Part shown: positions 18,598 through 28,314 of the stretch, one piece after another
Position numbering within the stretch: the stretch's first letter is position 1
Layout of the letters: each line of letters begins with the position of its first letter
Virus record (IMG/VR): IMGVR_UViG_3300042474_000227
Location: 1-47,003 of that record
Reading direction: 5' to 3' (one strand)
DNA length: 47,003 bases
From: a virus
The notes under the pieces: model-generated
What the model was told of the DNA's origin: nothing
Databases searched by the model: none
The model's input: only the letters and a program-made list of their open reading frames with translations
Made by a program: the position numbers and the translations under genes

Positions 18598-18610
18598 AAA
18601 TAAAAAAGAA

Positions 18611-18943
18611 ATGGCAAATACATTTAAAAATAGTATAACAAGTTTAGTAGGAACAACCGGTGTTAATGTATATCAAGCACCATCGGCAACATCAACAACA
18701 GTTATAGGAGTTAGTGTAGCTAATGTTAATACACAAAACATTTCAGTTAGTGTAATGATACATGATACTTCAACAGCTAAAGCTGTACATTTAGTTAAGA
18801 ACGCTTTAATTGTTCCTGGCGGTGCATCTGTTTTAGTAGGTGGTGAGCAAAAATTGGTTTTAGAATCTACGGATTTTCTATCGGTGACATCATCTTTAGC
18901 AAATTCAGCAGATGTAATTGTTTCGGTTTTGGAAATAACATAA
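18611..18943 (+). CDS. Small beta-rich virion protein
   Basis: 110 residues after an A-rich leader. Alternating hydrophobic and Ser/Thr/Val residues, the N-terminal MANTFKNSITSLVGTTGVNVY and a C-terminal LESTDFLSVTSSLANSADVIVSVLEI resemble small single-domain beta-sandwich virion proteins of T4-like environmental phages. Its C-terminal pattern is similar to the end of the 305-aa protein at 5677. Probably a structural part attached to a fibre or neck; not more can be said. Confidence 0.6.
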   Translation: MANTFKNSITSLVGTTGVNVYQAPSATSTTVIGVSVANVNTQNISVSVMIHDTSTAKAVHLVKNALIVPGGASVLVGGEQKLVLESTDFLSVTSSLANSADVIVSVLEIT

Positions 18944-18954
18944 AGTTTTAGATA

Positions 18955-21900
18955 ATGCAGAATTTAGGTAATAATCCTAATGGTTTAAATCAACTAAGCG
19001 CAAGTTTAGTTTCTTTGTTTGTAAGTGGAAGTAGAATAGCTAACTTTTCATCTGCATCTGGAATTCAGATTGATAAGGTTGGTACATTTTCCAATACAAC
19101 ACTTGAAATAACGGCTAATACAAAAATTAGTGGTTCTATTACCGCATCATTGTTTAATGGTGATGGTAGTGGATTGTTTAATATTAATGCCGCAGCAATT
19201 GGTGATTTAGATAGGATAAAGTCAGGTTCAGCAACAGCAATAATTTCTCCAAATAAAGGTTTAGTAGTAAATACCGATTTAACAGTAGCAGGTACAATAA
19301 ATGCAACCGAATTAAAAGTAACTTATATATCATCATCAATAATCTACGCAAGTGGTTCATCTAAATTTGGTGATGCACAAAATGATAAGCAAGAATTTAC
19401 TGGTAGTGTAAATATAACTGGTTCATTATTTTTTGGAACAGGTTCTTTAAGGCAAGATATAACAACTGAAGAAGTTTTAGTTTATAATGTAACAACTGGT
19501 AGGATTGGCATTAAAACTTCAGCAGCATCATCTGGAACATCTGGAACTTCTGGAACTTCTGGAACTTCTGGTACATCTGGCACTTCAGGAACTTCTGGCA
19601 CTTCAGGAACTTCTGGCACTTCAGGAACTTCTGGAAGTAGTGGTACGAGTGGTTCTTCTGGTACAAGCGGTACATCAGGAACTTCTGGCACATCTGGAAC
19701 TTCAGGAACTTCTGGAACATCTGGCACATCTGGTACAAGCGGTACATCAGGAACATCTGGAACTAGAGGTACATCAGGAACTTCTGGCACATCGGGAACT
19801 TCTGGAACATCTGGCACATCGGGAACATCTGGTGTGAGTGGTTCATCTGGAACATCTGGGTCATCTGGAACTTCTGGTACATCTGGAACTTCTGGAAGTA
19901 GTGGTACATCGGGAACATCTGGAACATCTGGATTAACAGGTACAAGTGGTACATCCGGATTGACAGGGACATCTGGAACATCGGGATTAAGTGGAACGAA
20001 TGGTACATCGGGAACTTCTGGAATAAGTGGAACGGCAGGTACATCAGGTACATCAGGAACATCTGGTACATCTGGTACAAGTGGTGTAACCGGTGCGGGT
20101 GGTGCAGGAGGTACATCTGGAACTTCTGGTTCTTCTGGAACATCTGGGTCTTCAGGAACATCTGGTACATCAGGCACATCAGGAACATCTGGAACATCGG
20201 GAATTAGTGGAGCTGGTGGTGTGAGTGGTACGGCTGGAACTTCTGGTACAAGCGGTACATCTGGCACATCGGGTACATCTGGGACATCTGGAACGCGTGG
20301 TACATCGGGAACTTCTGGAACATCTGGAGTAAGTGGTACGGGTGGTTCTTCTGGGACTTCAGGTACATCTGGAACATCTGGAATCAATGGAAGTAGTGGA
20401 ACAAGTGGTACATCTGGCACATCTGGAACATCGGGTACATCTGGAACATCTGGCACAAGTGGTACATCTGGTATAGGTAGTAGTGGTACATCGGGTACAT
20501 CTGGAACATCAGGAACAAGAGGTACATCCGGAACGTCAGGTACATCGGGAATAAATGGTAGTAGCGGTACATCTGGCACATCTGGAATAAATGGTAGTAG
20601 CGGTACATCTGGCACAAGTGGAACATCTGGCACAAGTGGCACATCTGGAATTAGTGGAAGTTCGGGAACATCTGGCACATCAGGTACATCGGGAACTTCT
20701 GGTACTTCTGGAACATCGGGAACATCTGGGATATCAGGAACATCTGGAACTTCTGGAACATCAGGTACATCCGGTACACGTGGAACTTCTGGAACATCGG
20801 GAACTTCTGGTACAAGTGGAACATCAGGCACATCGGGAAGCAGTGGAACTTCAGGAACTTCTGGTACATCCGGAACATCTGGTACATCTGGGGTTAATGG
20901 TAGTGATGGAACATCTGGCACATCAGGAACTTCTGGAACATCTGGCACATCGGGAACATCTGGAACTAGAGGTACATCCGGAACTTCTGGCACATCGGGA
21001 ACTTCTGGAACATCTGGCACATCCGGAACAAGAGGTACATCTGGGACATCAGGAACATCAGGTACATCTGGAACATCAGGAACTTCTGGAACATCTGGTT
21101 CATCAGGAACTTCTGGATTATTATCATTAACTGGTACAACTGATAATGGTGTAATCACATTAAACGGAACTGCACCAAATGCAACCGTTGAAGCAAATTT
21201 AAGATTCGATGGTACTACATTGGCAGTAACTGGTAACGCTACAATTAGTGGTGACCTTACTGTAAGTGGTACAACAACATATATTAATACAACAACTTTA
21301 AATGTAGGTGATAATATCATCACATTAAATGCAGATATTGGAGCATCAACCGCACCAACTGAAAATGCTGGTATAGAAGTTAAGAGAGGTAATGCAGCAA
21401 CAAAAGCATTTTATTGGGAAGAAGCAAATGATAGATGGTATGCTGAAGATGGATTGTATGTAGCTGGTAACGTAGTTCTTAGTGGAACTGTTGATACGGG
21501 ACAAGGTGCAACTGAAGTTTACTTAATGAATCAGAATGTTCGTACAACCGATTCGGTAACATTTGCAAACGTAACTTCAAACTTAACTGGTACTGCTGAT
21601 AGAGCAGAAGCTGTTGATTCAAATGATACTAGAAATGTAAACGATACTCCTTCAAGTAAAAATGCTGGAGTTTATTTTGATTTTAAAACAAATAGTGTAA
21701 ACGGATTAAGTGATGGTGGTACATATAACGGACAAATGTTTTGGCGAAGTTATGGTAGTAGTACTGATTTAAGTGGAGGATATCCAATACAAATAGCATA
21801 TACTGCAAATGGTAGAATATGGAGTAGATTGGGAACATCATCATCAGCATGGGCTTCTTGGCAACAAATATTAAATAGTGTTGACCAAATTTACGCTTAT

Positions 21901-24900
21901 AATATGAATCAGTATGTAAGAACTACTGATGCACCTACATTTGCTGGATTAAATTCAACTGATACTATAACGGTTAAGAGTAATGGTACTCCATCTGGTG
22001 TAAGAGCATTTAACGCAGATTCTGTTCTTAGACTTCAAAATACAAATAGTAATAACTATTTAGAATTTAGAAATCAAGCTGATACTGGAACTTATGGTGG
22101 TATTTTATTTACTGATAATAATGTTGGAGGTTATATCGCATTTAGAACATATGTAGGTAGTGGAGCTAACAATGGAACAAACGGAGATTATATGATATAT
22201 GGTACTTACACAGACCATATATTCCAAGCCGGCAGTTCTGAAACAGTAAATGGAAAGAGTGAAATATTTAGAATGTATGCTAATGGTGATGTAAGAGCAC
22301 AAGGTGGTATGTATGCAACTATATATTACGATTCCGCTGATACTACATATAGATTTAACGGAGATGGTTCATCTGTTTTAAATGAATTAACTACATTTGG
22401 TTCTACAACTATTAGAAACAATTATAATACAGGTCAAAATTTAAAACTCAATCTAAACGATTCTGGTGCATATGGTTTAGTTGATTTCCAAGAGAATGGT
22501 TCACATAAAGGATTTTTTGGATTGGGTGGAACTACACAATCATTTGGTACATATGCAGCATATACCGCTGATGGATTTAGCTGGAATCATGATGGTACTG
22601 GTAAAATAATTATTGCCAATAGAGGTACATCAAAACGAATTGATTTAAACACTGGTGCGGAGGGTAGTACCAATTTTACAACAATAAGAATGACGAATCA
22701 GAATGTGTATATAACACCTGATTCAAATACTGGTACTTTAGATGCACCTATATTTAGAGAATTAACAAGTACTGGATATTATTTAGACCCATCAAGTACT
22801 GGTACTTCATTAAATACGGCGGGTTCTATACGAGGTTCGTATTATGTAGCAAGTAATTATACCAGCACCGGATACACTCAATATAAAGGCTATGACAATA
22901 ATAACCATTTTATAATGATTAGAGGTAGGGTAACTGGCAACACAACATCTCCTACTTATACTGGTTATCATAGAACATCATTAGTAGAATACGCTGAAGG
23001 AAATGATGATACTGGATGGTTTTTTCAAACTGCGGCTACTGGTAATTATGATATTGTAGCTAGAATAACACGTTCATATTCTCAATTTGAATCAAGCCTT
23101 AGAGCACCTATATTTTATGATTCCGATAATACTGGTTTTAGAATAGACCCTACGGATTATTCATATGTAAGATATTTTAAAGTTAGAAGTAGTGGAAGTT
23201 CTTCTGGAACTAGAGCATTGACGGTACATGATGAATCTCAAGGTGAAATAAACTTTGGTACTTATCCTGGTGCTTGGACTTCCGCAGTTCAAATCCAATC
23301 TAATAACAACGCCACTTACATGTGGATGTCACCATTGACTGGATATAATGGTAGATTTTATATGGCTGGTGCTGGATTGGACATATATACTGAAGGCAAC
23401 GGATTGTCTGGACAATTTTACAATGGACAATTTAGAACTGGATTTATTTACGATTTCAATGATACGGGTACATACTTAGACCCTAATGGATTTAGTAATT
23501 TATATAATAGTGGTTTAGTTGCAACATTTACAAAATTAAGTACATCTCCAAATAGTAGAGCAGTTCAATTTGCAAATAATCAGGGTGATAACTCTTGGGG
23601 TATTGTTGGTGAATTTAGAGTTAATGGTTCTCCTGGTACGGATAGACCATCAATCTTATTCTCTAATGGATTTGATAGTAATACTTGGTCTTGTGGATTT
23701 GGTTACGCAGATTCTTCTTATTTTAGAATTAATCACGACCACGGCCATAGAAATGGTTCTTGGGGTACTACGGATTTCTATGTTGATAGAGGTGGTAACT
23801 CATATTCAAATGGTAGTTCTAGAGCACCAATATTTTATGACCAAAATGATACTGGTAGATATATGGACCCAACCGGTCAATCGTATATTGTTAATTTATG
23901 CGTTGGTACAAATAACTATAATCACGGATATCCTGGCGTACTTCAAATTGGTAGTACATCATACAACTATAACTTTAATAATGGTAGTTGGGCGGGTAGT
24001 ATTACAACTGGTATATTAGCAAACTGTGCAGATGAATGGGAGTTTTCAATACATGATAGTGGAACTTCGGTTGAATCTGTATTCATATACTCTGGTGGAA
24101 GAATATTAATGGGCAGAAGTATTGGTTGGGGTACAACTTATATAGAAGCAGCTGAATCGTTCAGAGCACCTATATTCTACGATTCCAACGATACCGGATA
24201 TTACACAAACCCCAATGGATATTCACAAATGTCAGCTGTATGGGCAAACAACTGGTTTAGACCTCAAGGATGTTGTGGATTGTATTTTGAATCATATGGA
24301 CAGGGTATTTGGAGTGTATTTTGTGAGGGTAGTCCTTATGGTCACACATCAACTTATGGTGGTGGTAGAAATGGATGGTATGGATACGCTATTAGTAGTA
24401 GATACTGTTTTATGAGTACAACGGGTGATAACTGTGGTGTACATGATACTGCTAGAGGTTGGATTTGGTATATGAGTGGAGCCGAACTAAACCTTTATTG
24501 GGCTGGAAACCGTAGAATTGTAACTACTAGTTGGGGTTCTTATTACGATGGATATACGGAAGTAGGTGGTTCTTCAAGAGCCCCAATATTCTACGATTCA
24601 AACGATACGGGATATTATTTAGACCAAAATACAACTTCAAATGATGCATTAAGAATTAGAGGTGGTGCGTTACATGGACCTAACCCATCTTGGGGAGCAT
24701 ATTTTAGAAGTGGATGTAATGGTAGAGTAGATGGTTGGGCATCCGTTGAAACAACCAATGGTAACCTACATATGGATTGTAGAGATGGATATGAAACTTA
24801 TATCAATCACTATAATGGTAATAGAACTTATTTGTATGAAATAAGAACAAACTTTATTTATGATAGAGATAATACTGGATATTATTCTGACCCGAATGGT

Positions 24901-25362
24901 ACATCTCGTATAAACTATGCTATACATGATAACGTTTATTCATATAGCTGGATTTTCTCTCAAAATAACATCATCGCTTATTACTCAGATGAAAGATTGA
25001 AAACTAATTTAGGACCAATTGAAAATCCATTAGATAAAGTGAATCAACTTAATGGATTCTACTATATTGAAAATGATTTAGCACGTTCATTTGGATATAC
25101 GGATGAGAAAGTTCAAGTGGGTTTATCAGCTCAGCAAGTTCAAGCAGTATTACCGCAAGTTGTAACTCTAGCTCCGTTTGATATGGATATAGATAACGAA
25201 ACTAAAGAGATTAAAGGTTCTAAAACTGGTGAAAACTATTTGACTGTTGATTACGAAAAGATAGTACCTCTATTAGTAGAAGCTATAAAAGAACTTAGTG
25301 AGGACTTAAATAAAACAAAAGCTGAAGTTAAGGAATTACGAAAATTGATAGAAGAAAAATAA
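18955..25362 (+). CDS. Second giant collagen-like fibre ending in S74 self-cleaving chaperone
   Basis: 2135 residues. The N-terminus (1-190) repeats shaft modules of the 3419-aa fibre, including SIIYASGSSKFGDAQNDKQEF. Residues ~193-721 are a Gly-X-Y repeat. Then follow beta segments (NVGDNIITLNADIG; residues ~770-860), a knob-like part with GYPIQIAYTANGRIWSR (~930-980), and seven or eight APIFYDSNDTGYYLDPNG repeats (~1120-1990). The C-terminus is a peptidase S74 intramolecular chaperone: SDERLKTN (S2011, K2016), then GLSAQQVQAVLPQ and TVDYEKIVPLLVEAIKEL with a coiled-coil tail. In this family the chaperone trimerises the fibre and cuts itself off at the serine, here leaving ~125 residues free. 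This is probably the main receptor-binding fibre. The S74 assignment is strong. Confidence 0.85.
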   Translation: MQNLGNNPNGLNQLSASLVSLFVSGSRIANFSSASGIQIDKVGTFSNTTLEITANTKISGSITASLFNGDGSGLFNINAAAIGDLDRIKSGSATAIISPNKGLVVNTDLTVAGTINATELKVTYISSSIIYASGSSKFGDAQNDKQEFTGSVNITGSLFFGTGSLRQDITTEEVLVYNVTTGRIGIKTSAASSGTSGTSGTSGTSGTSGTSGTSGTSGTSGTSGTSGSSGTSGSSGTSGTSGTSGTSGTSGTSGTSGTSGTSGTSGTSGTRGTSGTSGTSGTSGTSGTSGTSGVSGSSGTSGSSGTSGTSGTSGSSGTSGTSGTSGLTGTSGTSGLTGTSGTSGLSGTNGTSGTSGISGTAGTSGTSGTSGTSGTSGVTGAGGAGGTSGTSGSSGTSGSSGTSGTSGTSGTSGTSGISGAGGVSGTAGTSGTSGTSGTSGTSGTSGTRGTSGTSGTSGVSGTGGSSGTSGTSGTSGINGSSGTSGTSGTSGTSGTSGTSGTSGTSGIGSSGTSGTSGTSGTRGTSGTSGTSGINGSSGTSGTSGINGSSGTSGTSGTSGTSGTSGISGSSGTSGTSGTSGTSGTSGTSGTSGISGTSGTSGTSGTSGTRGTSGTSGTSGTSGTSGTSGSSGTSGTSGTSGTSGTSGVNGSDGTSGTSGTSGTSGTSGTSGTRGTSGTSGTSGTSGTSGTSGTRGTSGTSGTSGTSGTSGTSGTSGSSGTSGLLSLTGTTDNGVITLNGTAPNATVEANLRFDGTTLAVTGNATISGDLTVSGTTTYINTTTLNVGDNIITLNADIGASTAPTENAGIEVKRGNAATKAFYWEEANDRWYAEDGLYVAGNVVLSGTVDTGQGATEVYLMNQNVRTTDSVTFANVTSNLTGTADRAEAVDSNDTRNVNDTPSSKNAGVYFDFKTNSVNGLSDGGTYNGQMFWRSYGSSTDLSGGYPIQIAYTANGRIWSRLGTSSSAWASWQQILNSVDQIYAYNMNQYVRTTDAPTFAGLNSTDTITVKSNGTPSGVRAFNADSVLRLQNTNSNNYLEFRNQADTGTYGGILFTDNNVGGYIAFRTYVGSGANNGTNGDYMIYGTYTDHIFQAGSSETVNGKSEIFRMYANGDVRAQGGMYATIYYDSADTTYRFNGDGSSVLNELTTFGSTTIRNNYNTGQNLKLNLNDSGAYGLVDFQENGSHKGFFGLGGTTQSFGTYAAYTADGFSWNHDGTGKIIIANRGTSKRIDLNTGAEGSTNFTTIRMTNQNVYITPDSNTGTLDAPIFRELTSTGYYLDPSSTGTSLNTAGSIRGSYYVASNYTSTGYTQYKGYDNNNHFIMIRGRVTGNTTSPTYTGYHRTSLVEYAEGNDDTGWFFQTAATGNYDIVARITRSYSQFESSLRAPIFYDSDNTGFRIDPTDYSYVRYFKVRSSGSSSGTRALTVHDESQGEINFGTYPGAWTSAVQIQSNNNATYMWMSPLTGYNGRFYMAGAGLDIYTEGNGLSGQFYNGQFRTGFIYDFNDTGTYLDPNGFSNLYNSGLVATFTKLSTSPNSRAVQFANNQGDNSWGIVGEFRVNGSPGTDRPSILFSNGFDSNTWSCGFGYADSSYFRINHDHGHRNGSWGTTDFYVDRGGNSYSNGSSRAPIFYDQNDTGRYMDPTGQSYIVNLCVGTNNYNHGYPGVLQIGSTSYNYNFNNGSWAGSITTGILANCADEWEFSIHDSGTSVESVFIYSGGRILMGRSIGWGTTYIEAAESFRAPIFYDSNDTGYYTNPNGYSQMSAVWANNWFRPQGCCGLYFESYGQGIWSVFCEGSPYGHTSTYGGGRNGWYGYAISSRYCFMSTTGDNCGVHDTARGWIWYMSGAELNLYWAGNRRIVTTSWGSYYDGYTEVGGSSRAPIFYDSNDTGYYLDQNTTSNDALRIRGGALHGPNPSWGAYFRSGCNGRVDGWASVETTNGNLHMDCRDGYETYINHYNGNRTYLYEIRTNFIYDRDNTGYYSDPNGTSRINYAIHDNVYSYSWIFSQNNIIAYYSDERLKTNLGPIENPLDKVNQLNGFYYIENDLARSFGYTDEKVQVGLSAQQVQAVLPQVVTLAPFDMDIDNETKEIKGSKTGENYLTVDYEKIVPLLVEAIKELSEDLNKTKAEVKELRKLIEEK
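19531..21117 (+). repeat. Gly-X-Y repeat coding region, ~529 residues
   Basis: The same GTS triplet rod as in the first fibre, but more uniform. Variation is limited to substitutions such as GTR, GIN, GLT, GVS and GIS that keep the glycine phase. The one-residue DGT-x-[FN]-G interruptions of the first fibre are absent, except for a single GIGSSG break near 20470. Confidence 0.88.
22740..24910 (+). repeat. FYD-N-DTGYY-DPNG tandem fibre repeats
   Basis: Seven clear copies of [AF]-x-I-[FY]-Y-D-x-[ND]-[ND]-T-G-x-Y-x-[DN]-P within the second giant fibre, spaced roughly 250-500 bases apart, plus a diverged one near 22330 (YYDSADTTYRF). The stretches between them are variable, rich in aromatic residues, Gly and Cys, and probably carry the binding surfaces. 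Confidence 0.8.
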
Positions 25363-25369
25363 AAAATTA

Positions 25370-25379
25370 TATATTTATT
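25370..25379 (+). promoter_or_regulatory. Recurrent phage promoter motif (TATATTTATT)
   Basis: One base different from TATATTTATA, ending 23 bases before the ATG at 25403. A TTG lies at 25345-25347, 22 bases upstream of it. Confidence 0.45.
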
Positions 25380-25402
25380 AAAAAGAATTAAATAATTTAA
25401 TT

Positions 25403-25798
25403 ATGGGATATACATACGAATGGTCTTTAGTAGGACTTAGAAAACAAAATACAGATACTCTAAGCGATGTTGTAGTTGGTACAAACTGGAAAGTAGTTGC
25501 AACCGATGCTAATGGTAATGTAGGAACTTTTGTTGGAGCAACTCCATTTACACCACAAGACCTTAATGGTGATGGGTTTGTAGATTATAGAGATTTAACC
25601 GAAGAATTAGTATTAAATTGGGTTAAAAATGTAGTAAGTGGTTCTGGACCTCAAGCATATTGGGACCATATTAACAGTCAAATCACAAAAGAAATAGATG
25701 TTAAGAAATATAACAGAGTAACTGTTAGTGATGTTGATTTACCTTGGGCGGCTACATCTGGTAGTAATTTATACGGAGTAGACCCTCAACCGGCGTAA
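25403..25798 (+). CDS. Small virion-associated protein with EF-hand/dockerin-like loop
   Basis: 131 residues. The overall pattern (YEWSLVGL, VVVGTNWKVVATD, EDLTEE-VL-WV, Q-TKEI) resembles a small conserved protein of T4-like environmental phages found next to the tail genes. Residues 53-64 spell a textbook calcium-binding loop, D-L-N-G-D-G-F-V-D-Y-R-D, with acidic or Asn residues at positions 1, 3, 5, 9 and 12 and glycine at 6. As I remember the family, this loop is not usual. It probably binds Ca2+ and may dock to another virion part. It stands alone between two candidate promoters, before the tail sheath gene. Function unknown. Confidence 0.6.
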   Translation: MGYTYEWSLVGLRKQNTDTLSDVVVGTNWKVVATDANGNVGTFVGATPFTPQDLNGDGFVDYRDLTEELVLNWVKNVVSGSGPQAYWDHINSQITKEIDVKKYNRVTVSDVDLPWAATSGSNLYGVDPQPA

Positions 25799-25821
25799 CT
25801 ACTACAAACGATTTTATATAC

Positions 25822-25867
25822 AATGTTCAAAATGCAGATTTATAAACAAATTTGTGTTTTGAACATT
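25822..25867 (+). terminator. 11-bp perfect inverted repeat, possible terminator
   Basis: AATGTTCAAAA (25822-25832) pairs perfectly with TTTTGAACATT (25857-25867) across a 24-base loop that itself contains the palindrome CAAATTTG. It is followed by a T-rich stretch. The stem is AT-rich and the loop is long, so it could equally be a protein-binding site or mRNA leader structure before the sheath gene. Confidence 0.35.
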
Positions 25868-25872
25868 TTCTT

Positions 25873-25882
25873 TATATTTATA
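25873..25882 (+). promoter_or_regulatory. Recurrent phage promoter motif TATATTTATA before tail sheath
   Basis: TATATTTATA lies 58 bases before the sheath ATG, giving a longer leader than usual. A TTTG at 25851-25854 sits 18 bases upstream, inside the inverted repeat. Confidence 0.5.
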
Positions 25883-25940
25883 TGAGTATTAATGTAACTA
25901 TTTACAAACATACATTCAAAACACAAATCGGAGAAATAAA

Positions 25941-28262
25941 ATGGCAGAAAGAATCGTATCACCTGGCGTATTCACAAGAGAAAATGACCTTTCCTTCCTA
26001 GCGCAAGGAATTGGTGAAATTGGGGCAGCATTTATAGGACCTTTTAAACAAGGACCTGCATTCATCCCAACTATTGTGAGAACTCAATCAGAATTCGAAG
26101 AAATATTCGGAACACCTGATGGAACTTATTATACTGAATATGCAGTACAAAACTATTTAAGAGAAGCTGGTACAGCAACAATCGTAAGGGTTGGTGGTAT
26201 CGGTGGTTATGAGCAGATAGCACCTTTAGCAATATTTGCATCTGGTTCATCCCTTCAATCAGTAGGCACTAAATTAATTGGTGTATTACATTCAACTAAA
26301 TTAGGTGATGAGAAAGTTGGATTTGCAGGAGCAACTGTAGCAAGTGATAGTGTTAATGATGGTTCATTCTTAGCATTGCATGCAGATTTAAATGTATCAG
26401 CATCTATCTTACCATCTTCTGTAAACGATTTATCAGATGTATTTGGTGAATCTCCATTTGGAGCTAAAAAAGCATACGCATATTCTTACTTTGAAAGTGC
26501 AGCTGGATACTATACTGGTTCTGCTGGAAACAACATTGTAATAACTTCTGTTGTATTACCTCCACAGGACTTTACTTACGATGCACAAGCAGCTGAAACT
26601 CCAATGGTTAAATCTCAATTGATTAGTGGTGAAAGATATGATTTATTTAAGTTCGTAACAACTGGACATGGTACAACATATAATACTAAATTTAAAGTTG
26701 GTATTTCAAATGTAAAGGCAGCTGGTGAAGATGGTGGAACTGATTACTCAACATTTACTGTAACGATTCGTTCATTTGATGATACTGATAAGAGAAAGAG
26801 TGTTGTAGAAACATTTAATAATGTAAACTTAGACCCTGCTTCTCCAAACTATATAGCTAGAAGAATTGGTGATAGATATTTTACAATTGATAACAATGGT
26901 AAACTTACTGAATTTGGTGATTATACAAATCAATCAAAATATGTCAGAGTAGTAGTATCTACTCCTGGCTCATTCCCAATATCAGCAGCACCATTCGGAC
27001 ATGGAGCATATACAAACCCAATTACAGCAACAAATAACGCTGAATCACTTTTAGTACCAGCGGTAGTATATCAAACAAACTCAGCAAATAATACATCATC
27101 ATCTCCAATCTATTATAGTGGATTTGATTTTGAAACTACTGGTGTTAAGTTAGATAACTTACAATATTTGAAACCACTTCCAATAGGAGCTCAAACTGGT
27201 TCTAACGTATCTTTTGCATTTGATGCAAATGGTTTAACGTATCAAATGACCGGTTCTGCATCTACTGATATGGTTAAGAGACAATTCGTATTAGCATTCC
27301 AAGATGGATTTGATGGTATGAACCCAACTACAACAATAGCTAAAGCTGGTGATACTGATTGGAGTAATGCAAATACGCAAGGATTCAATTGTGCAACATC
27401 TGTATCTTCTGGTTCAGTAGCATACAATAAAGCACTTAACGCAATTTCAAATCCTGATGAGTATGATATCAATATGTTAGTAACTCCTGGTATTGTAAGA
27501 GGATTACACCCAGCAATTACTACTAAAGCAATTGATATTTGTGAGGAAAGACAAGACGCATTTTATATCGCTGATTTCAACGATTTTGATGATACAATAA
27601 CTGAGGCAACTGAAGCAGCTAACGCAGTTGATACAAACTACGCAGCAACTTACTACCCTTGGGTTAAGACAATAGATACTAATACAAACAAATTAGTAAC
27701 TGTACCACCTTCAGTACTATTACCAGCAGTATTTGCTAGTAACGATAGATTAGCAGCAGAATGGTTCGCACCTGCTGGTTTGAATAGAGGTGGTATTACT
27801 GGAGCAGTTTCAGTATTGAATAGATTAACACATGCGGAGAGAGATACTCTATATGAGAACAAAGTAAACCCAATCGCAGCATTCCCTGGACAAGGTATTG
27901 TAGCATTTGGACAGAAGACATTGCAAGATAAAGCATCAGCATTAGATAGAATCAACGTAAGAAGATTACTTATCACTGTTAAGAAGTTTATCGCATCTAC
28001 TTCTCGTTTCTTAGTGTTCGAACAAAATACTACTCAAACTAGAGCAAGATTCATTAACACAGCAACTCCATACTTAGAGAGCATACAACAAAGACAAGGT
28101 TTGTACGCATTCAAAGTTGTAATGGATGAAAGTAACAACACACCTGATGTTATTGATAGAAACATATTAGCTGGACAAATTTTCTTACAACCTGCTAAGA
28201 CGGCTGAATTCATCGTAATTGATTTCAACATCTTACCAACTGGAGCAAGTTTCTCAGCATAA
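25941..28262 (+). CDS. gp18: Tail sheath protein (T4 gp18-like)
   Basis: 773 residues, longer than T4 gp18 (about 660). The N-terminus (residues 1-90: SPGVFTRENDLSFLAQG, then AAFIGPFKQGPAFIPTIV, FGTPDGTYYTEYAVQNYLREAGTATIVRVGG) is the classical sheath start. The C-terminal ~200 residues carry the conserved core: LNRLTHAERDTLYENKVNPI, FGQKTL, DRINVRRLLITVKKFI, FEQNT-TRARF and a final FIVIDFNILPTGA. It polymerises around the tail tube and contracts during injection. The middle domain, which varies among phages and lies on the outside, accounts for the extra length. It has its own promoter motif and A-rich leader and is followed by the tube gene. Very confident. Confidence 0.95.
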   Translation: MAERIVSPGVFTRENDLSFLAQGIGEIGAAFIGPFKQGPAFIPTIVRTQSEFEEIFGTPDGTYYTEYAVQNYLREAGTATIVRVGGIGGYEQIAPLAIFASGSSLQSVGTKLIGVLHSTKLGDEKVGFAGATVASDSVNDGSFLALHADLNVSASILPSSVNDLSDVFGESPFGAKKAYAYSYFESAAGYYTGSAGNNIVITSVVLPPQDFTYDAQAAETPMVKSQLISGERYDLFKFVTTGHGTTYNTKFKVGISNVKAAGEDGGTDYSTFTVTIRSFDDTDKRKSVVETFNNVNLDPASPNYIARRIGDRYFTIDNNGKLTEFGDYTNQSKYVRVVVSTPGSFPISAAPFGHGAYTNPITATNNAESLLVPAVVYQTNSANNTSSSPIYYSGFDFETTGVKLDNLQYLKPLPIGAQTGSNVSFAFDANGLTYQMTGSASTDMVKRQFVLAFQDGFDGMNPTTTIAKAGDTDWSNANTQGFNCATSVSSGSVAYNKALNAISNPDEYDINMLVTPGIVRGLHPAITTKAIDICEERQDAFYIADFNDFDDTITEATEAANAVDTNYAATYYPWVKTIDTNTNKLVTVPPSVLLPAVFASNDRLAAEWFAPAGLNRGGITGAVSVLNRLTHAERDTLYENKVNPIAAFPGQGIVAFGQKTLQDKASALDRINVRRLLITVKKFIASTSRFLVFEQNTTQTRARFINTATPYLESIQQRQGLYAFKVVMDESNNTPDVIDRNILAGQIFLQPAKTAEFIVIDFNILPTGASFSA

Positions 28263-28280
28263 TATAAAAAACAAAAAGTA

Positions 28281-28290
28281 GATATTTATT
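28281..28290 (+). promoter_or_regulatory. Recurrent phage promoter motif (GATATTTATT)
   Basis: A weaker form of the TATATTTATA motif, ending 24 bases before the ATG of the tail tube gene. Confidence 0.35.
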
Positions 28291-28314
28291 AATATAAAAT
28301 AAAAGGAAAAGAAA

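Noticed and set aside
19482-21323. 613-residue minus-strand open frame of the same Pro-x-Val type
   Set aside because: Same artefact, antisense to the rod of the second giant fibre.
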